Source of the DNA: Thermoprotei archaeon
Lineage (GTDB): Archaea; Thermoproteota; Thermoprotei_A; Sulfolobales; Fervidicoccaceae
NCBI GenBank assembly: GCA_022759165.1
Contig: JAEMPT010000032.1
Location: forward strand, 1 to 5,007
DNA length: 5,007 bases
Direction: 5' to 3'
The translations under genes were made by a program, and so were the position numbers. Every line of letters begins with the position of its first letter. Position 1 is the stretch's first letter. Under the pieces are notes generated by a model. The model saw only the letters and a list, made by a program, of their open reading frames with translations, made no database searches and was not told the origin of the DNA. Shown here piece by piece: positions 1 through 4,984 of the stretch.

Positions 1-219
1 AGTCCCCTTTCTAATGGAAGTGATGGATAGCCCCCTTATAGAAATGCTTTTTTAGTTATAAATATCCTTCATGCGGGGTCGGGACTGCCCTTAGAGCCTG
101 TGGACAGGGAACCTCTGCTATACAACCCCTTCTCTGAAGGCGTGTATAGTAAGTTTCCTGGAAGAAGCAGGAAATCCTCACCTCGCGGTGAGGATGCCCC
201 GTTCGTAAGGACGGGGTAG
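1..219 (+). pseudogene. TnpB C-terminal remnant (IS200/IS605 or IS1341 type)
   Basis: This is the 3' end of a tnpB-like gene, the RNA-guided nuclease of IS200/IS605 elements, entering from beyond the window's left edge. The frame that ends at TAG 217-219 is open from 31 and reads RNAFLVINILHAG, then LPLEPVDREPLL, then a tail ending SSPRGEDAPFVRTG. This matches, from memory, the usual archaeal TnpB end: the NAxxNIL helix after the third RuvC Asp, an EPVD segment, and a tail read through the right-end hairpins. The same frame has a TAG at 28-30. The neighbouring frame reads MEVMDSPLIE over about 14-43, which fits the expected GFExDRDxI block, so a frameshift near 30-50 is likely. The D-R-D catalytic motif is not intact in either frame. 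I infer a dead gene, but only its last fifth or less is visible. Confidence 0.6.
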
Positions 220-224
220 TTCAC
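97..224 (+). ncRNA. Right-end structured RNA (omega/reRNA-like) of the left TnpB remnant
   Basis: Five hairpins follow each other almost without spacers. They are 97-100/105-108 (CCTG/CAGG); 118-124/143-149 (CTATACA/TGTATAG) with a nested 128-132/136-140 (CCTTC/GAAGG); 154-160/168-174 (TTTCCTG/CAGGAAA); 174-182/187-195 (9 bp, loop TCGC); and 197-204/209-216 (CCCCGTTC/GGACGGGG with one G-U pair and a GUAA tetraloop of the GNRA class). The chain ends in TAGTTCAC at 217-224, which I take as the transposon right-end boundary. In IS200/IS605 elements the tnpB 3' end and right end encode the guide RNA scaffold, and the guide is the flanking DNA. By that logic the guide here would start near 225 with AAATTAAAGCAATGC. 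The hairpins are seen directly; the omega/reRNA role is inferred from family knowledge. Confidence 0.5.
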
Positions 225-257
225 AAATTAAAGCAATGCTAAGTTATTTGCTAATAA

Positions 258-277
258 TTTTTTTATAAATCTTTTTT
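258..277 (+). terminator. T-tract terminator for + strand transcript
   Basis: Seven T (258-264) and six T (272-277) lie on the + strand about 35-50 nt after the right end of the TnpB remnant. U-rich tracts suffice for archaeal intrinsic termination, so these could end an RNA coming from the element. They overlap the last codons of the convergent phosphoesterase gene. On the minus strand after that gene's stop I see only a weak T-rich patch (TTTAATTT near 227-234), so no clear operon terminator can be called. Confidence 0.4.
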
Positions 278-1006
278 GTCTTCGCTAGACATAAATTCAA
301 GTAAAGTCCTATACCCTTTCTTCAAATGATATTCAAATAATCCTTTTCTAGCAGGCAAAGCTACATTGTATATTTCAACGCCTCCGATGTTCGCTTGAAG
401 AATTTTGCTTCTGTGCGCATGGCCATGAATAATTAAATTGACCCCGCCGTATTTTTTGATGAGCTCTTCGGCCTTAGCCGAGCCCATCTCTGCCCAAGCA
501 TACGTGGGTTCTCCATGCAGAGTTTTATATGTGGGCGGGTAATGGAATATCGCTATTTTTTGCCCTGCAAATTCAGTCTTCAAAAATTCTCCGAACTTTT
601 CAAGCCTATAAGCATATTTCTTTTCTATACCGGGAATATTTTTTCTCTGCCATTTTGTTGGAGAGTCAAGTATACCAGTTGAGCCAAAAATGAGGAGATC
701 TTCGCCATTTACTTTAAATTCGTTATATGTATCATCAAGCCAGACTACCTTGGAAAAGCTCCTGACAATCTCTGCCCTAAGCTCTTCATACTCTTCGTTT
801 CCAAAAACACCAATGATTGTTTTCGCCTCGCATAGGCTAAGCAAATCTAGAGCCCTATTGTAAAACTCTATGCGTCCTTTATCTATGATATCCCCTGCGA
901 GTATCAGCAAATCGGCCTTATTATTGGAGCAAGATGTTTCGATGGCTTTTTGTAGCTCTGCTTCGCCCTTCGGGAGGTGCGCGTCACTTGTAGCGATGAT
1001 CCTCAT
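263..1006 (-). CDS. Calcineurin-like metallophosphoesterase
   Basis: This is a 247-aa, probably cytoplasmic single-domain phosphoesterase that should hydrolyse phosphoester bonds at a di-metal centre. The substrate cannot be read from the sequence. The family motifs appear in order: D8-A-H10, G38-D39, G69-N70-E71-E72, H155 (FHYPP) and G195-H196-A-H198. The whole chain fits the domain, with no signal peptide or membrane segment. The third motif is GNEE rather than the usual GNH(D/E), so the His that normally helps protonate the leaving group is replaced by Glu71; the metal ligands are otherwise present. The ATG at 1006-1004 is supported by a GAGGAG motif (1020-1015) that overlaps the TGA stop of the tatD-like gene and leaves 8 nt before the start. 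It is the last gene of the thrS operon, 12 nt after its neighbour. Archaeal YfcE/MJ0936-like phosphodiesterases are the nearest described type, but I would not assign one. Confidence 0.88.
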   Translation of the reverse strand: MRIIATSDAHLPKGEAELQKAIETSCSNNKADLLILAGDIIDKGRIEFYNRALDLLSLCEAKTIIGVFGNEEYEELRAEIVRSFSKVVWLDDTYNEFKVNGEDLLIFGSTGILDSPTKWQRKNIPGIEKKYAYRLEKFGEFLKTEFAGQKIAIFHYPPTYKTLHGEPTYAWAEMGSAKAEELIKKYGGVNLIIHGHAHRSKILQANIGGVEIYNVALPARKGLFEYHLKKGYRTLLEFMSSEDKKDL

Positions 1007-1012
1007 TCGTAT

Positions 1013-1020
1013 ATCTCCTC
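1013..1020 (-). promoter_or_regulatory. Strong SD for the phosphoesterase gene
   Basis: On the minus strand GAGGAGAT runs from 1020 to 1013 and overlaps the upstream TGA stop (1021-1019). GGAG ends 8 nt before ATG 1006-1004. This fixes the start and points to re-initiation by ribosomes finishing the tatD-like gene. Confidence 0.6.
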
Positions 1021-1756
1021 ATAAAAACAACCTTGAAGCGTTTTCAAATAGGATTCTTTTGAGCTCACCTTCATCGATCTTCAGCTCTTTCGCCATGAAT
1101 TTCAGGAGGGATGGAATATTTTCAGTTAGCAACTTCTGTCCTCTGTACTCATAAGGTCCATCGCTCTCTGTTAAGACTCTCCTCAAGTCAACATTAGGCA
1201 AGAGCGAGGAATGTTTTTTCTGGAAAAGAGCTGCGACATTGAAAGATATGTAAAAACCAGCCTCTTGGAGCCTCTCCATCAGATCCTTGGGACCGGTATA
1301 CCAGTGAAACACGGCATGCGTTATATCGAACTTCATAACTAGGTCTGCTACCTCTTCCCATGCACCTGCGGCGTGAAGATTCAAAATGGCACCTGTCTCC
1401 TTCGCTAATGAAAGGAATTTCTGTAATGTCCTCATCTGTGCCTCGTATGTATTAGGCGTGAACTTTTTGTCAAGCCCTACTTCCCCGATACAGGGCTTAT
1501 CCATAAGTTCTATAAGCTCTTCAATTTGCTTCAGTGCATCCCTGCTAGCTACATCTATTCTCCAAGGGTGGATTCCGATACAGGGTTTTATAAAGGAGAA
1601 TTCTTCAGTTAGCATGAGAGTCTTCTTAGAGCTTTCCAAATCATCAGATACTCCTAAAATTATGAAGTCTCTCTCAAGCTTTCTTAGATATTCTTCTTCG
1701 TATTCATAAGCGTGGGCATGAGAATCGATGTATTTTGTTCCCCAAAAAACATTCAT
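1019..1756 (-). CDS. TatD-family metal-dependent hydrolase
   Basis: This 245-aa TIM-barrel amidohydrolase-like protein matches the TatD family in length (about 250-265 aa) and motifs. It carries H13-x-H15 (IDSHAH), GIHPW at 61-65, the metal-bridging E92 in GEVGLD, H128 (NLHAAG), H151 (FHWYTG) and D199 in TESDGPY. All expected ligands of the two-metal site are present, so activity is likely. TatD proteins are known as 3'-5' exonucleases/DNases, and some members have been linked to D-aminoacyl-tRNA deacylation, so the substrate stays open. The ATG (1756-1754) shares one base with the TAA of thrS (TAATG), and a GGGGT (1767-1763) lies 6 nt upstream as a modest SD, so translation is probably coupled to thrS. 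There is no signal peptide. Despite the family name it has nothing to do with Tat export. Confidence 0.88.
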   Translation of the reverse strand: MNVFWGTKYIDSHAHAYEYEEEYLRKLERDFIILGVSDDLESSKKTLMLTEEFSFIKPCIGIHPWRIDVASRDALKQIEELIELMDKPCIGEVGLDKKFTPNTYEAQMRTLQKFLSLAKETGAILNLHAAGAWEEVADLVMKFDITHAVFHWYTGPKDLMERLQEAGFYISFNVAALFQKKHSSLLPNVDLRRVLTESDGPYEYRGQKLLTENIPSLLKFMAKELKIDEGELKRILFENASRLFL

Positions 1757-3720
1757 TATAGTACCCCGTTAGTTTGCTTAGATATATTGGCTTTGATCCA
1801 TTCGATTAATTCCTCGTCATTGGAGAAGTTAAACTCATCCTCCTTTGGCACATATCTTCCGTTTTTATCTTCAGAATAAGTTATATATCTCACCGATATG
1901 CTTCCTGACTTTACCTCTTTTTCTCCGACTACTGCTATCACGGGTATTCTGAGCATCCTAGCCTCCCTGAGCCTCGGGTTTAGCCTACCTTCAGTCAATA
2001 ACGTTGCTCTTATTCCAATGGACATGAGCTTCTCGTATATTTGCCTAGCTCTCTCGACCTGTTTCTCATCTCCTTCTTCCACCGGCAAAACGCTGACCTG
2101 GATTGGAGCTAGCCAGAGGGGTACTCTACCAGCGTATTGCTCGAGCATTATACCGATGAACCTTTCTAGGCTTCCAAGTATAGCCCTGTGGATTATAACC
2201 ATACGCCTGGGGATATTGTCTTTGTCTGTATATGTGAGGTCAAACCTTTCGGGCAAATTGAAATCCAGTTGTATTGTCGCTGCCTGCCACTCTCTACCCA
2301 GCGAATCCCTAAATATAACATCTATCTTTGGGCCATAGAATGCCGCATCTCCTATAGATTTTGTGTAGCTTACACCCATGTTTCGTAGTGCCCTTTCGAG
2401 CGAGCTCTCAGCATGTTCCCATATCTCGTCGCTTCCCATATATCCTTCCTTATCGCTTGGATCCCTGAGGCTCAGGTTGAAGCTGTAGTTTTTCAATCCC
2501 ATAGCGGAGTATATCTCCTCAATGAGCGAAAGGATGTGAGATATCTCTTCTTCTATCTGGTCTTCTCTCGCGAAGATGTGGGCATCGTCTATAACGAACC
2601 CCCTAACTCTAGTCAAGCCATGGAGAGTCCCCGCCCTCTCATACCTATAAACGTTCCCCATTTCGAAATATCTTACCGGCAACTCTCTGTAGCTCCACTT
2701 CTTTCTCTTAAGTATTAGTATATGGAACGGGCAGTTCATGGGCTTCAGAGCATTTTCCTTTTCGTCTAGGTTGAAGAGAAACATGTTCTTTTTATAATGT
2801 GCCAAGTGGCCGCTTATTTGGAATAGATCCGTCGTAGCTATATGGGGAGTTGAGACCAGCTGGTAACCTCTACGTTGGTGCAACTTCACAATGTACTCAT
2901 CGAGAGCTCTTCTCATTGCAGCTCCATTCGGCGCCCATAAGATAAGACCAGCGCCAACTAACGGCGAAGTTAAAAATAAGTCCATCTCCTTTCCGAGCTT
3001 CACGTGATCCCTCTTTTCGGCCTCTTCCCTTCTATCCTCAAATATTTTCCTATCAAAGCTGGTAGGAAACGCTGATACATGTATGCTGTTCAAAAGTAAA
3101 GAGTCCTCCCTTCCTTGCCAATGTGAAACGCTCAGATTTGAGATATACATTTCCTCGATCTTTCCAAGCCTTTTAGGATGAAGTTCTGAGTCGCATAATG
3201 TTACTACATCGTTTACAGCTATAAGTTTTGGTGATCCCATGCTCTTAGATAGATAGGCTAAAAGATCCTCGCCTCTCTTTTTTAGCTCGTCTTCGGGGTT
3301 TCCATCTATGACTTTTATTTCTGCTTCATCGGCTAGCTTCTTTGCGAACTCCACTACTCTCTCGGCATTTTCTCTACTGAACTCGCTTCCATCAAAATAG
3401 AAATCTACCCTGACTTCCCCATCTCTGATATTGTACCCTGCCAGCTTAGCTTTAGGGAATAGTTTTTTAATAGAGGCTTCAATAAGATGCGCCAAAGTAT
3501 CATAAAAGATTTCGCTACCGCGCTTGCTGAAAAAATATAGTACTTCGGCTCTTTCCCATCCTTCCTCAATCTTCGATGGCAGTCTGACGACGACCTTCTT
3601 CTTATCTTTTGTTATAGCAAATAAAAAAACGGCTGTTCCCATAGTGCTATGCTTTTTCTGGTCGACATATGTTCCTGGTGGTACCTCTTCTACTACATCA
3701 GAATCGATGAGGGAAACCAA
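1756..3720 (-). CDS. thrS: Threonine--tRNA ligase, bacterial-type architecture
   Basis: Charges tRNA-Thr with threonine in the cytoplasm. I choose TTG 3720-3718 (654 aa; residues below use it): GAGGG sits 8 nt upstream, right after the preceding gene's stop, and MVSLIDSDVV aligns with the start of the bacterial TGS domain (E. coli ThrRS is 642 aa). A GTG at 3762 would add 14 residues but has no SD and overlaps the previous gene. Domains: TGS-like (1-70), N2 editing-like (about 71-235), class II catalytic core (about 245-535) and anticodon-binding domain (about 536-654). Zinc ligands C330 (MNCP), H381 (DDAHIF) and H511 (IIHRAILGS) are present. Motif 2 has RYERAGTLHGLTRVRGF, and Q484 of the AATIQLDF stretch is kept, so aminoacylation should be intact. 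The N2 pocket is eroded: HLIEA (78-82) replaces HxxxH, and CDSELH (176-181) replaces DxCxxxH. The gene is second in a coupled operon. The architecture is not the usual euryarchaeal DTD-like-domain form. Confidence 0.95.
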   Translation of the reverse strand: MVSLIDSDVVEEVPPGTYVDQKKHSTMGTAVFLFAITKDKKKVVVRLPSKIEEGWERAEVLYFFSKRGSEIFYDTLAHLIEASIKKLFPKAKLAGYNIRDGEVRVDFYFDGSEFSRENAERVVEFAKKLADEAEIKVIDGNPEDELKKRGEDLLAYLSKSMGSPKLIAVNDVVTLCDSELHPKRLGKIEEMYISNLSVSHWQGREDSLLLNSIHVSAFPTSFDRKIFEDRREEAEKRDHVKLGKEMDLFLTSPLVGAGLILWAPNGAAMRRALDEYIVKLHQRRGYQLVSTPHIATTDLFQISGHLAHYKKNMFLFNLDEKENALKPMNCPFHILILKRKKWSYRELPVRYFEMGNVYRYERAGTLHGLTRVRGFVIDDAHIFAREDQIEEEISHILSLIEEIYSAMGLKNYSFNLSLRDPSDKEGYMGSDEIWEHAESSLERALRNMGVSYTKSIGDAAFYGPKIDVIFRDSLGREWQAATIQLDFNLPERFDLTYTDKDNIPRRMVIIHRAILGSLERFIGIMLEQYAGRVPLWLAPIQVSVLPVEEGDEKQVERARQIYEKLMSIGIRATLLTEGRLNPRLREARMLRIPVIAVVGEKEVKSGSISVRYITYSEDKNGRYVPKEDEFNFSNDEELIEWIKANISKQTNGVL

Positions 3721-3728
3721 CTCGCCTT

Positions 3729-3733
3729 CCCTC
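3729..3733 (-). promoter_or_regulatory. SD that decides the thrS start
   Basis: GAGGG (3733-3729 on the minus strand) follows directly on the TAA (3736-3734) of the 82-aa gene and ends 8 nt before TTG 3720. No comparable motif precedes the longer GTG start at 3762. The arrangement stop-SD-start within 16 nt fits re-initiation of translation. Confidence 0.6.
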
Positions 3734-3982
3734 TTATTCTTCCTCTTCTTCAAGCTCCGCACTGAGCTTAGTTCTAGCTAACTCATCGATCCTGTCTAGG
3801 TCTTTTTCCTCTTGATATCCTTTCTTTGTAAGTTCTGAGATCTTTTTCATAGCTTCATCGAGCTTTTCCTTTTCTAACCAAATTATGATGCCTTCACTAT
3901 CTTCGAAGAATATAGCGAATCTTTTTCTCCTATCATCAGCTACGACATGAAGGCATGGTGGATACTCACATTCTTCATCCAT
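3734..3982 (-). CDS. Hypothetical protein, first gene of the thrS operon
   Basis: This 82-aa protein belongs to no family I recognise. It starts MDEECEYPPCLHVV with two Cys (5, 10) and a His (12). Three short probable beta strands follow (HVVAD 12-16, RFAIFFED 21-28, GIIIWLE 31-37), then charged helices (about 38-76) and a run of Glu at the end (78-82). It is acidic, small and soluble, with no signal peptide or membrane segment. An AGGTG (3994-3990) lies 7 nt before ATG 3982 and supports the start. Its stop lies 13 nt before the preferred thrS start, so it is almost certainly co-translated with thrS. By position it could be a partner or regulator of the synthetase, but nothing in the sequence proves this. 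The strong SD, even composition and coupling make it a real gene rather than a chance ORF. Confidence 0.72.
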   Translation of the reverse strand: MDEECEYPPCLHVVADDRRKRFAIFFEDSEGIIIWLEKEKLDEAMKKISELTKKGYQEEKDLDRIDELARTKLSAELEEEEE

Positions 3983-3989
3983 ATTTCTG

Positions 3990-4031
3990 CACCTAGCTCA
4001 CACAGTTATTTTCTGTTCAAGAGTTTATTTA
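3990..4031 (-). promoter_or_regulatory. Probable promoter and SD of the thrS operon
   Basis: On the minus strand TAAATAAA (4031-4024) is the best TATA-like element upstream of the 82-aa gene. Archaeal spacing would put the transcription start near 4002, giving a leader of about 20 nt that carries the SD AGGTG (3994-3990). The TATA-like element begins directly after TAGTTTAC, the presumed right end of the upstream TnpB remnant. The box is non-canonical and I see no clear purine-rich BRE, so this is tentative. Confidence 0.4.
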
Positions 4032-4178
4032 GTAAACTACCCCTCATCATAGTAGGGGTTGGAGGCTTCCGGTGATTTTGCTGTTAACCTTCATCCCCCT
4101 TCGGGGAGTTTACGTACCCGAACCTATGCCTTCCGCAAAGGCACAGGATATGCTTATGGAAGCATTGGGGTTACATCC
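4032..4178 (-). ncRNA. Structured right-end RNA (solo omega/reRNA-like) upstream of thrS operon
   Basis: Tandem hairpins remain although the reading frame is broken. They are 4150-4155/4160-4165 (ATGCTT/AAGCAT); 4123-4132/4138-4147 (10 pairs); a CCC/GGG-cored hairpin at 4097-4099/4104-4106 within 4095-4108; and 4039-4044/4054-4059 (ACCCCT/AGGGGT). In the 10-pair stem, one position is G-U if the RNA is read from the minus strand but A-C (a mismatch) from the plus strand. This favours a minus-strand RNA, the same direction as the TnpB remnant. The strand ends in TAGTTTAC, and the next 20 nt, where a guide would lie, cover the operon's TATA-like box and part of its leader. Structure is seen directly; expression and function are inference. 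Confidence 0.4.
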
Positions 4179-4205
4179 CTATGTTTATTTGCTAGATTTT
4201 AATAT
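4032..4205 (-). mobile_element. Degenerate TnpB C-terminus and right end (IS200/IS605 or IS1341 type)
   Basis: Read on the minus strand, this segment gives broken pieces of a TnpB tail: NLANKHRDVTPMLP (about 4199-4158), then in shifting frames PVPLRKA, VRKLPEGG and SPEASNPYYDEG just before TAG. From memory the GDVxPM and SPEA pieces occur in crenarchaeal TnpB C-termini. Several stops and frame changes (for example after MLP and after RKA) show that the coding role is lost, and I find no upstream catalytic domain, since the sequence beyond about 4205 is AT-rich intergenic DNA. The end ...GGGGTAGTTTAC (4043-4032) mirrors ...GGGGTAGTTCAC (213-224) of the left remnant, each capping a CCCC/GGGG hairpin. 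This identifies both as right ends of related elements. The left end and any full-length nuclease are absent, so it is a solo right end. Confidence 0.5.
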
Positions 4206-4265
4206 TTATCCTTAAAACACCACCTTTATGATGAGGTCTTGACAGTGGGATGAAGGGCATCATTG

Positions 4266-4277
4266 TAATATATATTT
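4266..4277 (+). promoter_or_regulatory. TATA box for the 202-aa gene (leaderless)
   Basis: TAATATATATTT (4266-4277) is a good archaeal TATA box. Its centre lies about 29 nt before ATG 4301, so transcription should begin at or within a few bases of the start codon. No proper SD precedes the gene (only GGGA at 4291-4294), which fits a leaderless mRNA. Confidence 0.55.
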
Positions 4278-4300
4278 GACACTTAGGCTGGGGAAAGAGA

Positions 4301-4909
4301 ATGAAGGGGAAAATCCTTATAAGTCTAGACAGAAGGTTCTCGCAGAGTATCTATGCTGAGCTCAGGGAAAGGGGTTTCGTGTACATAAGAGAATATGGTT
4401 GGTTAATACCTATAAGCAGGGTGGAAGAGTTTGAAAAAATTGCTGGATTAGCTATTCCTATCGATGAAGGAGACTTGCTAAAAATTGAGTCCTTAGTGAG
4501 GGAGGTGAAAGAGGCTGAGATATCTATTGGTGAAAAAGGAGAAAGCAGAGGAGAAATGGAGATCGCCCATGATGAGGCAATATACAAGGTCACGCTCCCC
4601 AGCGGGATGTCTTATACAGTCCCAGTTTCAATTGTTCAAGCTTACAAAGATGTTGTAGAGGAACTTGGGAAGAGAGGAGTTTCTAAGCTTAAGAAAAAAG
4701 AATTAGTGGAAATGGTACTTCGTAGGATTGGGTTCACAAAATTCTTCAGCAGGGATGGGAGCTATTTTTACTGGGAGACCTTCTATGGAGATAGGACAAC
4801 CTATCACACGCATTATTATATACCGGCCAAGATACTAGAGAGCATGGGGCTTATATCATTAACTAAGCAGGATGAGGTAGTAATTAGAACGGTTTCCTCT
4901 CGGAGCTAA
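4301..4909 (+). CDS. Conserved-looking hypothetical protein, possible C-terminal winged helix
   Basis: I do not recognise this 202-aa protein. Residues 1-60 form a small alpha/beta unit (KILISLDRRF, FVYIREYGWLIPIS, then EEFEKIAGLAIPID). A charged, probably helical linker spans about 58-90. Residues 92-111 look like a short beta hairpin (IYKVTLPSGMSYTVPVSI). From about 112 come helices (QAYKDVVEELGKRGVSKLKKKELVEMVLRRIG) and then an unusually aromatic, His-containing stretch (Y155-F-Y-W ... Y168-H-T-H-Y-Y173), ending IPAKILESMGLISLT. The last part resembles a winged-helix fold ending in an IPAKILE helix, so DNA or RNA binding is possible, but this is a guess from shape. There are no membrane segments or signal peptide. 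It stands alone, divergent from the thrS operon, with its own promoter and terminator. Base and codon use resemble the neighbours, so there is no sign of recent transfer. Confidence 0.8.
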   Translation: MKGKILISLDRRFSQSIYAELRERGFVYIREYGWLIPISRVEEFEKIAGLAIPIDEGDLLKIESLVREVKEAEISIGEKGESRGEMEIAHDEAIYKVTLPSGMSYTVPVSIVQAYKDVVEELGKRGVSKLKKKELVEMVLRRIGFTKFFSRDGSYFYWETFYGDRTTYHTHYYIPAKILESMGLISLTKQDEVVIRTVSSRS

Positions 4910-4930
4910 AGGGATAATTACAGCGAACTC

Positions 4931-4942
4931 TTTTCTTTTTTT
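4931..4942 (+). terminator. T-tract terminator after the 202-aa gene
   Basis: TTTTCTTTTTTT begins 21 nt after the TAA stop, with a second run of five T at 4960-4964. There is no stable hairpin before it. This fits archaeal intrinsic termination on U-rich tracts. Confidence 0.6.
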
Positions 4943-4984
4943 GTGAGAAGGTTTCATTGTTTTTATATTAATATTGAACACCTG

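Noticed and set aside
197..219. Bacterial-type intrinsic terminator (GC-rich hairpin CCCCGTTC/GGACGGGG)
   Set aside because: No T run follows the stem directly; TAGTTCAC and the matching copy at 4032-4058 identify it as a transposon right end.
3524..3781. 85-aa open frame on the + strand opposite the thrS 5' end, and the other antisense frames within thrS, tatD and the phosphoesterase gene
   Set aside because: They are opposite-strand shadows of well-supported genes, with no SD, no promoter and no recognisable motifs.
4010..4050. Possible C/D box sRNA on the minus strand (ATGATGA at 4050-4044)
   Set aside because: There is no CTGA box downstream, and the motif lies in the loop and stem of the transposon right-end hairpin, which explains it better.
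4228..4280. Possible C/D box sRNA on the + strand (ATGATGA at 4228-4234)
   Set aside because: The C box is perfect, but no CTGA D or D' box lies at the right distance; only TTGA occurs, and the first spacer would be about 5 nt.
3983..4300. tRNA gene, riboswitch or Thr leader peptide upstream of thrS
   Set aside because: I find no cloverleaf, no GTTCRANNC loop and no run of Thr codons; T-box control is not known in archaea.
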